Source: Dyella sp. AtDHG13 (lineage in GTDB: Bacteria; Pseudomonadota; Gammaproteobacteria; Xanthomonadales; Rhodanobacteraceae). Taken from it: a DNA stretch of 64,000 nt. Below the pieces are notes generated by a model. The model was not told the DNA's origin. It did no database searches and was given only the letters and a program-made list of their open reading frames with translations. Both the position numbers and the translations under genes were made by a program. The stretch lies in the NCBI RefSeq assembly GCF_003201105.1, contig NZ_QICJ01000009.1, positions 62,001-126,000 on the forward strand, written 5' to 3'. Positions 1-7,628 of the stretch are shown here, piece by piece (the stretch's first letter is position 1; every line of letters starts with the position of its first letter).

Positions 1-98
1 ACGCCGCGAGGCGACGCGCAGCCCTTGGCGCCCAGCCCGGCACGCCGACGCCAGACCTGAGATAATGGTCGATTGCCCTTCCGCGCGCGGCACCTCTC

Positions 99-1478
99 AT
101 GCACATCGGCATCGACTTCGGCACCAGCTACTCGGCGGCCGCCGCCATCATCGACGGCGAACTCACCCTGGTCCGCTTCGGCGAGGCCGAGCAGTTCCGC
201 ACGGCCGTGTACTTTCCGGAACTGGTGCCCGATCCCAACGACTTCGAACTCACGCCGGAACTCGAAGCCCAGCTGGAGGCGCACATGCGCTCGGCGCGCA
301 CCGAACTGCGCCGCCAGCAGGCGGCCGGCATGGCGGCATCGCGCTCGGACGAGGAACTGCGCCGCGATGCCCTGCGCGTGGTGCGCCGGCAGTGGATGGA
401 GGAACAGGCGCGCGCGGCGACCAGCACCGTCGCCAGCTTCCAGCATGCGCTGTTCGGCGAGGAAGCGGTAGAGGGCTACCTGGAAAGCGGCGGCGGCAAC
501 CTGATCGAATCGCCCAAGTCCATGTTCGGCTACCGGCTGGATCCGCAGGTGCGCAAGGTGATCGTGCATATCGCCACGCACATCCTCGAGCACATCCGCC
601 TCACCGCCAGCCGCCAGTTCGGCGAGCCGGTGCGCGGCGCGGTGATCGGGCGTCCGGTGGAATTCCGCAGTTCCATGGGCGCGGCCGGTTCGGAGCAGGC
701 CATCGAGATCCTGCGCGAAGCCGCGGCCGCCGCGGGCTTCGACGCCGTGAGCTTCCTGGAAGAACCCGCCGCCGCGGCCATGCACTATCACAAGAGCCTG
801 GACGACCGGCAGCACGCGCTGATCGTGGACATCGGCGGTGGCACCACCGACGTGACGCATGCGGAACTGGGCGGCGACGCGCATCCGCTGATTGCCCGCA
901 ACTGGGGCCTGCCCAAGGGCGGCACCGACCTTGACGTGGGCGTGAGCCTGCACAGCTTCATGCCGCTGCTGGGCAAGGACATCGTGCGCGTGCCGCAGCA
1001 TCAGTTCGTGGAAGCGGCGAGCGTGCACAACCTGCCCAAGCAGCGCGAATTCCGCAAACAGAATTACCGGCCGGTGGCCGCGCCCTACGGCCCGCGCCTG
1101 CGCGCCCTGCAGGAACTGGGCGCCACCACGCGACTCAACCAGGTCGCAGAACGCACCAAGATCACACTGAGCAGTACCGCGGAACATCGCGCCGCGCTGG
1201 ACTTCATCGAGCCCGGCCTGGGCGTGGACGCCACGCGCGAGGATCTGGACATCGCCATCGAGCCCTTCCTCGCACAACTCGAGCGCACGCTCACCACCGT
1301 GCGCGGCGACCTCGCCTCCCTGCCCGCCAGCGTGTTCCTCACCGGCGGCACCTCGCGCTCACCCCAGGTGAAGGCGCGCGTGCAGGCATGCTTCCCGGAA
1401 ATCCCGCTGGTGCACGGCGATCCGTCGCTGGGCGTGGTGTCGGGCTTGGCGGTGGCGGCGAGCGAGGTCGTCTCCTAG
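99..1478 (+). CDS. Hsp70-family chaperone, YegD-like
   Basis: A 459-residue member of the Hsp70/actin ATPase superfamily. It begins at once with the phosphate-1 loop (DFGTSYSAA, residues 6-14). The phosphate-2 loop VDIGGGTTDVT is near residue 248 and an adenosine-type motif FLTGGTSRSPQVK near residue 410. It is far shorter than DnaK (about 640 residues) and lacks the long substrate-binding domain, which matches the YegD group of DnaK-like proteins. YegD proteins are presumed cytosolic ATPases whose clients are poorly known. It is a single gene followed by a convergent gene. A GATAAT sequence about 35 bases upstream could be a -10 box, but no clear -35 is visible. Family assignment is strong; the precise role is unknown. 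Confidence 0.92.
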   Translation: MHIGIDFGTSYSAAAAIIDGELTLVRFGEAEQFRTAVYFPELVPDPNDFELTPELEAQLEAHMRSARTELRRQQAAGMAASRSDEELRRDALRVVRRQWMEEQARAATSTVASFQHALFGEEAVEGYLESGGGNLIESPKSMFGYRLDPQVRKVIVHIATHILEHIRLTASRQFGEPVRGAVIGRPVEFRSSMGAAGSEQAIEILREAAAAAGFDAVSFLEEPAAAAMHYHKSLDDRQHALIVDIGGGTTDVTHAELGGDAHPLIARNWGLPKGGTDLDVGVSLHSFMPLLGKDIVRVPQHQFVEAASVHNLPKQREFRKQNYRPVAAPYGPRLRALQELGATTRLNQVAERTKITLSSTAEHRAALDFIEPGLGVDATREDLDIAIEPFLAQLERTLTTVRGDLASLPASVFLTGGTSRSPQVKARVQACFPEIPLVHGDPSLGVVSGLAVAASEVVS

Positions 1479-1556
1479 ATCTTCGGCCAAGCCGCGAACT
1501 TCGCCTGAGCAGGAACGGACAAGGCCACGGCTAGCCTTGCCCGTCCGCTTTCCTGT

Positions 1557-2693
1557 CTACGCCGCGCTCGCCTTGCGCAACGGCGTGACGTTGGGCGCGT
1601 CGCCCTTGCCTTCGAGATCCGCATGCGCGGAGATGAAGCTGGGCCGCGCCTCCATGACGGCCAGCGCGCGCCGCACGTTGGCGTATTTCGCGAGCAAGGC
1701 CGGGCCTTCCGGCATCTTCGACAAGGTGTGCAGCAACGGCGCGGCGAAGTAGTCCGCGATGCATGGCGCGTTGCCCACCAGGTAGTCGCGCGGGCCGTAG
1801 CCCGCATCGAGCGTTGCCAGCACGCGATCGATATCGGGCAAGGCGGCGTCGATGATGGCGCGGTTCGGTTGGCCGTCCGCGCCGGACGGGAACAAGTACT
1901 GCAGCACGCAGCGCTTGACGATGGCGTCGTAGCCGTAGTCGTTCAACACGCTGTACCACTGCTCCGCGCGCGCGCGGGAGGTGACGCCGCTGGTGGGAAA
2001 CAGCGCGGTCCCCTCGAAGGCTTCGTCGATGTAGCGCAGGATGGCCCGTGTCTCGTAGAACTCCAGCGGTCCGTCGTACATGGCGGGAATGCGACCGAAC
2101 GGATGAATGGCGTCAGCCTCGGGCTTGTGCGGCGCGACCGGCTTGAGCGCATAGGCCACGCCCTTTTCCGCCAACGCAATGCGCACGGCACGCGTATAGG
2201 GGCTGATGGGGCTGCCGACCACCACGACGTTGCCCGCGGTGCCGGCCGGGTCGAGGTAATCCACCAGGCGATTGAAAACGGACGTCCAACCCTGGTGGTG
2301 ATCGTCGCGCACCGCGGCATCGGGGAAGCCGGTGTGGCGCATGTGCAGCTGCGTGCCGCCGTCCTTCTCGCTGAGCGTGACTTCGATGAGCGTGGTGCGC
2401 GCTGCCGCATCGCCCTCGCCGTCCCAGGCCCAGGTATAGGCAAGGAACGATGGGCGATCGACCGCCTGATAGACGCCGCCCGAACCATGCACCACGCCGT
2501 CCCTGGTCACCATGGTGATGCGATAGCGCCCGCCGACGCGCGCATCGGAGCTCACATCGCCCACGCGCAGGCCGCGCGGGCAATGCCAGGCGGCCATGGC
2601 GGCCTCGTCGGTAAGGGCTTCGAACACCTTCTCGCGCGGCGCGCGGATGAAGCGGGTCATTTCCAGTTCGAACGTTGCGGCTTGGGTGGTCAT
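1557..2693 (-). CDS. SRPBCC (AHSA1-like) - glutathione S-transferase fusion protein
   Basis: A 378-residue two-domain protein. Residues 1 to about 140 are an SRPBCC/AHSA1-type ligand-binding fold (TRFIRAPREKVFEALTD, later HHQGWTSVFNRLVDYL). From about residue 146 a complete GST follows (SPISPYTRAVRIALAEKG, then the alpha-helical C-terminal domain). The reading frame runs unbroken through the junction. The start is set by GAGG nine bases upstream and by an ATGA overlap with the stop of the ArsR gene, so the two are translationally coupled. AHSA1 genes are often in operons with ArsR regulators, but the fused GST is unusual. It may bind and conjugate a hydrophobic or electrophilic compound, which is inference only. 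The C-terminal glutathione-site chemistry was not verified. Confidence 0.9.
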   Translation of the reverse strand: MTTQAATFELEMTRFIRAPREKVFEALTDEAAMAAWHCPRGLRVGDVSSDARVGGRYRITMVTRDGVVHGSGGVYQAVDRPSFLAYTWAWDGEGDAAARTTLIEVTLSEKDGGTQLHMRHTGFPDAAVRDDHHQGWTSVFNRLVDYLDPAGTAGNVVVVGSPISPYTRAVRIALAEKGVAYALKPVAPHKPEADAIHPFGRIPAMYDGPLEFYETRAILRYIDEAFEGTALFPTSGVTSRARAEQWYSVLNDYGYDAIVKRCVLQYLFPSGADGQPNRAIIDAALPDIDRVLATLDAGYGPRDYLVGNAPCIADYFAAPLLHTLSKMPEGPALLAKYANVRRALAVMEARPSFISAHADLEGKGDAPNVTPLRKASAA

Positions 2694-3073
2694 GGCTTTT
2701 TCCTCGGTGCACGTGGCGCGCCGTGGCCAGGTGGCTTGGACTCGGCGCGATGGGTTCGTTCGACAAACTCGACCAGGCGATCCAGGTTGCCTTCCCAATG
2801 ACGGCGATACGCCTCCAGCCAATCGTGCGCATCGTGCATGGGTTCCGCCCGCAGGCGGCAAATACGCCAGCGGGCATCCACTTCCCGCGCTATCAGTCCC
2901 GCGCTTTCCAGTACCCGCAGGTGTTTGGAGATGGCCGGCGCGGACATGTCGAATGGCTCACCCAGCTCACCGACCGTGGCCTCGCCCTTGGCCAGGCGGG
3001 TCAGGATGGCGCGGCGCGTCGGGTCGGCCAGCGCGGCAAAGGTGATGGACAGCGAGTCGTCGGTTTGGGCCAT
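2690..3073 (-). CDS. ArsR-family winged-helix transcriptional regulator
   Basis: A 127-residue regulator. The winged-helix domain has the typical ArsR opening ALADPTRRAILTRLAKGEATVGEL and recognition helix MSAPAISKHLRVLESAGLI. The metal-binding CxC box of true ArsR/SmtB sensors is absent, as in the ArsR subgroup that partners SRPBCC proteins. Its stop overlaps the start of the SRPBCC-GST gene (ATGA). A perfect palindrome lies eight bases upstream of its start, which suggests that it represses its own operon. The tail (residues 107-127) is basic and proline-rich. An upstream in-frame ATG at about 3091 lies inside the palindrome, so the 3073 start is preferred. Confidence 0.92.
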   Translation of the reverse strand: MAQTDDSLSITFAALADPTRRAILTRLAKGEATVGELGEPFDMSAPAISKHLRVLESAGLIAREVDARWRICRLRAEPMHDAHDWLEAYRRHWEGNLDRLVEFVERTHRAESKPPGHGAPRAPRKKP

Positions 3074-3080
3074 GCGATCA

Positions 3081-3098
3081 ATTAACCACATGGTTAAT
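3081..3098. promoter_or_regulatory. Palindromic operator of the ArsR/SRPBCC-GST operon
   Basis: ATTAACCA-CA-TGGTTAAT is a perfect 8+8 base inverted repeat with a two-base spacer, located 8 bases upstream of the ArsR start codon. It is strikingly AT-rich in a GC-rich region. Palindromes of this TTAACCA/TGGTTAA shape are typical of operators bound by ArsR-type regulators that partner AHSA1 proteins. Occupancy would block transcription of the downstream two-gene operon. The sequence is seen directly; binding is inferred. Confidence 0.75.
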
Positions 3099-3141
3099 CG
3101 ACAATCAAGTGCCCATGCGTCGCGACTTTGTGAAGGCAAAC

Positions 3142-4254
3142 TCAGGGAATGGCGTGATGCAGGTGGTGCATGGGCTCGCTGCCAAAGCGCAGCAGCCATT
3201 CGAAATCGCGCGCCACCGCCGCGTTGCTGAAGTGCTCCATCACGTGCACGCGCGCCGCTACGCCCATGCGGCGGAACACGGCGGGGTCGCACATGGCCAG
3301 GATCGCGTCGCGCCACGCGTTGATGTTGCCCGGTTCCAGCAGATGCCCTGTCACGCCATCCTCCAGCGTTTCGGGCACGCCACCGATGCGGCTGCCCAGC
3401 ACCGGCACGCCGCAGGCCTGCGCCTCGATCGCCACGCGCCCGAAGGTTTCCAGCTCCACCGACGGAAATGCCAGGAACGAAAACGCGCCGTAGTAGCGCG
3501 ACGTATCGTTGCGCCAACCGGTGAAGTGATGACGGCCCGCTGCGCCGCCCTGCTCCGCCATCGCATGCACCACGTGTTCCTCCGGGCCGTTGCCGACCCA
3601 CAGCATGTGCAGGCGCGGCTCCACGGCCATGGCGGCGTTCGCCGCCTGCATCAGCTGCGTGACGCCTTTGCCACCGTGCATGCGGCCCGCAAAACCCAGG
3701 ACGATGGCGTCGTCGGGTATGCCGAACTCGCGGCGCACCTGCATGCTGCGGCTCAGGTCCGGACGGAATTCGTGGATATCCACCGGGTTGTAGGAAATAT
3801 GCACGCGATCGGGCGGCACGCCCCAGTGGAGATACGCATCGCGCGCAAACTCCGACACGGCGATGAAACGCTGCGCGAGCCGCGGTATGCCGTATTCCGA
3901 CAACCGGCTCATGCGCGGATTGCGATGACGGAACAACGCCACCGGCGTGCCCGTCAGGCGACCGCAGGCAATCAGCGGCCAGTATTCCTTGCCGAAATTG
4001 CCGACCAGCCAGTCCGGCGAAAAGCGGCGGATGCGCTGCAACACCGTGCCATAGCCACGCAGGTCGAACGCATTGCGGAACGTGCCGGGAAATACGGGCA
4101 CGCGTGCCGCCGACATGCCTTCGCCGATCAGTCCCTGGCGCGACACGATGCTCTCCACCCGATGTCCCGCCTGCGACAGCGCGCGCGCGAGCGCCACGAA
4201 ATGCGTGGCCGCGCCGGTGTTCTCGGGATTGGTGCCAACGAAGAGCAGCTTCAT
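3142..4254 (-). CDS. GT4-family glycosyltransferase
   Basis: A 370-residue GT-B fold glycosyltransferase. It has the N-terminal Rossmann start MKLLFVGTNPENTGAATHFV, the second-domain opening VLGFAGRMHGGKGV (residues 185-198) and the retaining EX7E motif E269-x7-E277 followed by GVPVLGS. It would transfer a sugar from a nucleotide-sugar donor to a cell-surface glycan or lipid acceptor in the cytoplasm. Its ATG overlaps the stop of the polysaccharide deacetylase gene (ATGA), so the two form an operon, probably for modification of an LPS core or exopolysaccharide. Donor and acceptor cannot be read from sequence. The longer in-frame extension upstream is shadow sequence inside the deacetylase gene. 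Confidence 0.9.
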   Translation of the reverse strand: MKLLFVGTNPENTGAATHFVALARALSQAGHRVESIVSRQGLIGEGMSAARVPVFPGTFRNAFDLRGYGTVLQRIRRFSPDWLVGNFGKEYWPLIACGRLTGTPVALFRHRNPRMSRLSEYGIPRLAQRFIAVSEFARDAYLHWGVPPDRVHISYNPVDIHEFRPDLSRSMQVRREFGIPDDAIVLGFAGRMHGGKGVTQLMQAANAAMAVEPRLHMLWVGNGPEEHVVHAMAEQGGAAGRHHFTGWRNDTSRYYGAFSFLAFPSVELETFGRVAIEAQACGVPVLGSRIGGVPETLEDGVTGHLLEPGNINAWRDAILAMCDPAVFRRMGVAARVHVMEHFSNAAVARDFEWLLRFGSEPMHHLHHAIP

Positions 4255-4976
4255 GCGCGCTTGTCCTCGTAGCGGGTAAGCACCTTGGCCGCCACTTGCG
4301 GCAGCAGGTGATGACGCGCGACCTGGATGCGCGGCAGGCGCCACAGATCGGCGGACGCTCCAGACTCCGCGCGACCGCGGTCGGTCGTCGTCGCGGCGGC
4401 ATAACCTGCTTCGCGCGTGGCATGCACCGCGCGCTCGTCGTAATCCCCGTACGGGTAACAGAACTGCGTGACGGGAATGCCGAGGCGATCTTCCAGTTCC
4501 GCCTTGCAGCCGTGGATCTCCTCGCGCTGCTGCTGGTCACTGCACTGGCTGAGCCGCACGTGCGTGCGCGAGTGCGCGCCGACCTCCATGCCGCCCGCAT
4601 GCCATGCGCGAAGTTGCTCCGCCGACATCAGTGGCTTGCGCACGCCGAGCTTGGCGTCATCCCAGGCGTTGTACTGGCCGAGGTAGCCGCTCACCGCGTA
4701 ACAGGTGGCGGTGAAACCGTAGCGGCGCAGCGTATCCATCGCCCATTCGAGATTGTCGACATAACCGTCGTCGAGCGTGATGACGGCCACCTTGCCACTC
4801 CGCTCGCCCCGCAGATAAGGCATCGCGTCGGACATCGACACGCCGCGATAGCCGAGCGTCCGCAGCAAGGCCAGCTGCCGCGCAAACGCGCCCGGCGATA
4901 CGTACAGGCTGCGATACACCGTGATGCCTTCAGGCACGTCGGCGATGTTGTGGTACATCAGGATGGGTATCTTCAC
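4251..4976 (-). CDS. Polysaccharide deacetylase family protein (CE4/NodB-type)
   Basis: A 241-residue protein with the NodB-homology motifs: the catalytic Asp pair in TLDDGY (D69-D70) and the metal-binding HSRTH (H135, H139), plus YPYGDYD near residue 175. CE4 enzymes remove N- or O-acyl groups from polysaccharides using a divalent metal. No export signal is visible, so it may act on a lipid-linked intermediate on the cytoplasmic side, like sugar deacetylases paired with glycosyltransferases. It is first in a two-gene operon with the GT4 gene downstream (four-base overlap). The upstream 271 bases separate it from a divergent small-protein gene. Confidence 0.9.
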   Translation of the reverse strand: MKIPILMYHNIADVPEGITVYRSLYVSPGAFARQLALLRTLGYRGVSMSDAMPYLRGERSGKVAVITLDDGYVDNLEWAMDTLRRYGFTATCYAVSGYLGQYNAWDDAKLGVRKPLMSAEQLRAWHAGGMEVGAHSRTHVRLSQCSDQQQREEIHGCKAELEDRLGIPVTQFCYPYGDYDERAVHATREAGYAAATTTDRGRAESGASADLWRLPRIQVARHHLLPQVAAKVLTRYEDKRA

Positions 4977-5086
4977 GAGACTCTCGGCGGATCAGCGGGG
5001 ACACAGTGCGTCGCGTCCTTCCGTGTTACTCCCCGATAGCTGCAGCAACCTTTCGCTTGCTTGCGCGAACTTGTCGCCTCGTGTGA

Positions 5087-5108
5087 TGACGGTGATGTCA
5101 TACCGTCA
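5087..5108. promoter_or_regulatory. Inverted repeat in divergent promoter region
   Basis: TGACGGT-N8-ACCGTCA is a perfect seven-base inverted repeat about 110 bases upstream of the deacetylase start and 140 bases upstream of the small membrane-protein start. The geometry suits a dimeric regulator. No neighbouring regulator can be assigned to it, and a chance origin is not excluded. Confidence 0.35.
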
Positions 5109-5247
5109 CGGCCATCTACGTGAACATGGACTGACGCGGAACTTTCTCTCGCGTCGCCCGCGCGAAGGATCTCTTTACGCGATCTATACGGCATGCCGAA
5201 AGAAACGGCATCGCTTCTTTACGAAGGCACCGCCGACAATTTCCGTC

Positions 5248-5478
5248 ATGAAGACTTCCACGCATGCATTCCGCAGCATTCGATGGCGAACTGCCGGCAT
5301 GTTTCTATCAGCGCTGCTGTTCGCCCTGTCCATCGCCGAACTGCTGCTTCGCTCCGGCGAGGATGCCGCGCTGTGGCGCGGCCTCGCCCTGTCGTCGCTG
5401 TATCTGCTGATGTGCCTCAGCCAACGGCGCCTGTTCGCACCCGCGCGCTCGCATGCATACCGACGTCGCCTGGAGTAA
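5248..5478 (+). CDS. Small membrane protein of unknown function
   Basis: A 76-residue protein. A basic amino end (KTSTHAFRSIRWRT) is followed by a hydrophobic segment at about residues 17-35 (GMFLSALLFALSIAELLL), a second segment at about 43-57 (LWRGLALSSLYLLMCL) and a basic tail ending RRRLE. This is the layout of a two-helix inner-membrane protein. No family is recognised. No good ribosome-binding site precedes the chosen ATG, so the start, and even the existence of the gene, is less certain than for its neighbours. The GC bias at third codon positions fits coding sequence. Confidence 0.45.
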   Translation: MKTSTHAFRSIRWRTAGMFLSALLFALSIAELLLRSGEDAALWRGLALSSLYLLMCLSQRRLFAPARSHAYRRRLE

Positions 5479-5566
5479 GAACTCGCGTTGTCATCGGATC
5501 GCGCATCCCCGCGTTTTTCATTCGGGAACCATGGCGCGCACCTGCAGTCATAGGTAGTCGCGTGAG

Positions 5567-5654
5567 ATCAGGAAGGCTTGCAGCCGGGTAGCCGCAGGTC
5601 GGGTGTGCGGGCAGCAACTATGCACCTGCGGCACCGGTTGCAAACCTTCCTGAT
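5567..5654. repeat. Long imperfect inverted repeat (REP/hairpin element)
   Basis: Arms 5567-5599 and 5624-5654 are complementary along about 31 positions: ATCAGGAAGG...TTGCA...CCGG...GCCGCAGGT, with two substitutions and a two-base bulge. They enclose a 24-base loop. The element lies between a plus-strand small gene and the minus-strand GST gene, ten bases from the GST stop. It could be a bidirectional terminator, a REP/REPIN-type repeat, or a structured RNA. No U-tract is present on either strand, so classic intrinsic termination is unlikely. Confidence 0.7.
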
Positions 5655-5664
5655 TTCGACGCCA

Positions 5665-6333
5665 TCAGCCCAAGGCGTAGTGACCGCCGCGCTCCAGCGC
5701 GCGCTTGTAGGCGGGGCGCTGCTGGATCCGCTTCACGAACGCAGCGATGTTTGGCAACTTGTCGGCGATGCCGCTGCGCGCCATCGCGGCCTCCATGGGA
5801 AAGCTCATCTGGATGTCGGCGGCACTGAATTCACTGCCGACGAACCAGCCGGTTGCCGCCAGCTCCTTGTCCACGTAGCGCAGATGCAGCGCCAGCTGCG
5901 GATCGACAAAGGTCGCCTGCAACTTGTTGGCGATCTGCCGCGCGATGGGCCTGGCAAAGAACGGCATCGGCGCGCTGGCGATGCGCGAGGCCACCAGCTT
6001 GAGCAGCAGCGACGGCATCGCCGAGCCTTCCGCGTAATGCAGCCAGTACGTGAAGCGCAACCGCTCGGGCATACCGGGCAACGGCGCAAGCCGTCCCGCG
6101 TCGTAATGATCCACCAGGTATTCGATGATGGCACCCGACTCAGCCACCACCTGGCCGTCATCCTCGATCACCGGCGACTTGCCCAGCGGATGAATGGCCC
6201 GCAATTCCGGCGGCGCCAGCATGGTGCACGGATCACGCTGGTATTTGCGGATCTCGTACGGAACCTGCAGCTCTTCCAGCAGCCAGAGCACGCGCTGGGA
6301 ACGGGAGTTGTTGAGGTGGTGGACAGTGACCAT
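5665..6333 (-). CDS. Glutathione S-transferase family protein
   Basis: A 222-residue single-chain GST. The N-terminal thioredoxin-like domain starts VHHLNNSRSQRVLWLLEEL and contains the glutathione-contacting IHPLGKSPVIEDDG and VVAESGAIIEYL motifs (residues 48-75). The helical C-terminal domain carries the GSEFSAADIQMSFP signature near residue 170. The length and motifs match cytosolic bacterial GSTs that detoxify electrophiles or act as reductive dehalogenase-like enzymes. The substrate is unknown. It stands alone, with repeats on both sides. Confidence 0.92.
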   Translation of the reverse strand: MVTVHHLNNSRSQRVLWLLEELQVPYEIRKYQRDPCTMLAPPELRAIHPLGKSPVIEDDGQVVAESGAIIEYLVDHYDAGRLAPLPGMPERLRFTYWLHYAEGSAMPSLLLKLVASRIASAPMPFFARPIARQIANKLQATFVDPQLALHLRYVDKELAATGWFVGSEFSAADIQMSFPMEAAMARSGIADKLPNIAAFVKRIQQRPAYKRALERGGHYALG

Positions 6334-6540
6334 GGAGCGCGCCGGCGGAGTGGATGGGGGAGGCTAGCATGGGGTGGCGACAGGTGTTGTGCGGGGAGGC
6401 GGAAGCTTGCTGCACCGCTCGTTCTTTGGGCTGTCATCCCGGCGAGCCCCGCAAAAGGGGCAAGGGCCGGAGGCGTTTTTCGGCAGCAGGAGGGCTGGTC
6501 ATCCAGTTTCGTCACCGATCGGCTGTCACCTCTTGCGCTG

Positions 6541-6640
6541 CCGCGATCGGGCCGCCTACGCGGCGGGCGTTTCGATCGTCTGCCGACGCTCGAGTCACTT
6601 TTCTTTTGCTGGCCCAAAAGAAAAGTAACCCAAAGAAAAT
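6541..6640 (+). repeat. Composite intergenic repeat, copy A
   Basis: Shares, in order, GCCGCCTACGCGGCGGGCGT, a CTGCCG block, GTCACTTTTCTTT, a GCCCAAA core and AAAAGTAACCCAAAGAAA with the inverted copy at 7353-7455. The 3' part is itself a hairpin (ACTTTTCTTTT / AAAAGAAAAGT). It is not coding. Copies of this kind recur between genes in related high-GC gammaproteobacteria, to my general knowledge. Confidence 0.7.
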
Positions 6641-6976
6641 GGCCTTCAGAGCCAACGCCCGCAGCATTCCGTAGGGATAAGCCCGAACGCTCGAGGTGCG
6701 TTGTGGCTTGGCAACCTTCGCCGCTACACAGCAGGTAGTTTGGAGCGCTTCGCAACGCGCCGTGGCGGTGAGGGCTTAAAGCAGCTCGCGCTACGCTTCC
6801 CGACCGCTAAGGCTAGGTAAAGGGGACGCTACGCTTCCCGACCGTTTTGGAGAACTCGCCGCCTTGCGGCACGCCATCCCCGTAGCGCGCTGCTCAACTT
6901 CCTCAGCAGGTTCCAACACGGCACCTCACTCCTGCCTTTGGAGCCAATTTAAATTTCGCGCATGTGCACATTTTTC

Positions 6977-7076
6977 CTCACCGTCATCCCCGCGAAAGCG
7001 GGGATCCAGCGACTTTACGCGCTGCGAGAAGGCTTAAAGACACTGGATCCCCGCTTTCGCGGGGATGACGGTGAGG
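6977..7076. repeat. Inverted pair of REP-like units
   Basis: Arms 6977-7010 and 7042-7076 are near-perfect reverse complements. Each is itself a short palindrome: CGTCATCCCCGCG / CGCGGGGATGACG around an AAAG or CTTT centre, ending GATCCAG. A 31-base spacer separates them. This is the arrangement of REP doublets (REPINs) mobilised by RAYT-type transposases. None is encoded in this window. Confidence 0.8.
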
Positions 7077-7352
7077 GAACAGGTGTTATCTCGGAGATTT
7101 TGAACAGCCTCCAAGGCAGGCGCTCCGCGCCTGCCGCGACGCGAGGTGCCGCGCAGCGGCACGAGCCGTCAGCTCTCGCTCTTGATCTTCCGGGTCCCCG
7201 TATGAGGCGGCGGACGGGTGGAGGAATAGCCCGAAGGGTGGCCGGCAGGGATGCCGGCCAGTTTGGCGTCAGGGCAGGATGCCCTGTCGACAAACCCCGC
7301 AACCCGTCCGCGTACCTATCGGGCGTCAGCCCGATAGGCGCCGATTCCGGGG

Positions 7353-7455
7353 GGCCCTTTCTTTGGGTTACTTTTCTTTGGGCAAGCAAAGAAAAGTGAC
7401 CCGGCCTCCGGCAGGAGGGCGGAACGCCCGCCGCGTAGGCGGCCAGGTCGCGGGA
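7353..7455 (-). repeat. Composite intergenic repeat, copy B (inverted)
   Basis: Reverse-strand copy of the 6541-6640 repeat. It is read on the minus strand from GACCTGGCCGCCTACGCGGC through GTCACTTTTCTTTGC to AAAAGTAACCCAAAGAAA. The flanking bases (7140-7350) hold further low-complexity inverted blocks, including the hairpin at 7315-7338, and probably belong to a larger repeat. Confidence 0.7.
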
Positions 7456-7504
7456 ACGCTCGAAGATGCCCATCACCGCCTCGCGACAACCCAACGCAAA
7501 GTCA

Positions 7505-7533
7505 CTGGATCCCGGCCTACGCCGGGATGACGG
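7505..7533. repeat. Single REP-like unit
   Basis: CTGGATCCCGGCCTACGCCGGGATGACGG-type unit, a diverged single copy of the family seen in pairs at 6977, 11837 and 37089. The internal palindrome is ATCCCGGC / GCCGGGAT. Confidence 0.7.
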
Positions 7534-7577
7534 CTAAAGGATGAAACCGTGGGGCGAGCACCCGCCCCTCACTCCAA

Positions 7578-7600
7578 CCCTCTCCCCGAAGGGGAGAGGG
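7578..7600. terminator. Hairpin CCCTCTCCCC-GAA-GGGGAGAGGG
   Basis: A ten-base perfect stem with a three-base loop, 28 bases downstream of the RNA-ligase-like gene stop (minus strand). The same hairpin family occurs twice at 40929 and 41098. It may terminate transcription or be a dispersed repeat. No U-tract follows. Confidence 0.45.
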
Positions 7601-7628
7601 AGTTGGACTGGGACACCTCAGTTGCACC

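Larger units (their letters stand above)
6334..7628. other. Gene-free, repeat-rich intergenic region (1.3 kb)
   Basis: No convincing coding frame is present. The stretch holds two inverted copies of a composite repeat (6541-6640 and 7353-7455), an 18-base direct repeat CGCTACGCTTCCCGACCG at 6789-6806 and 6827-6844, a pair of inverted REP-like units (6977-7076), a hairpin CCTATCGGGC-GTCA-GCCCGATAGG (7315-7338), a single REP-like unit (7505-7533) and a CCCTCTCCCC/GGGGAGAGGG hairpin (7578-7600). It looks like a landing ground for non-autonomous repeats between two minus-strand genes. Confidence 0.8.

Noticed and set aside
1-98. Possible 3' or 5' end of a neighbouring gene at the window start
   Set aside because: A short open frame exists on the minus strand, but it is too short to recognise, and the region could equally be the Hsp70 promoter.
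2690-4600. A 636-codon minus frame linking the deacetylase region to the ArsR gene
   Set aside because: Only its last 127 codons encode ArsR. The rest is out of frame with the glycosyltransferase and deacetylase genes it crosses and has no domain.
6977-7076. CRISPR-like appearance of repeated palindromes
   Set aside because: Only two units in inverted orientation with no regular direct repeats, and no cas genes are present.
6962-7494. Open frames inside the 6.4-7.6 kb region
   Set aside because: They run through REP-like units and the composite repeat on both strands, and the translations consist of repeat-encoded low-complexity sequence. Not genes.
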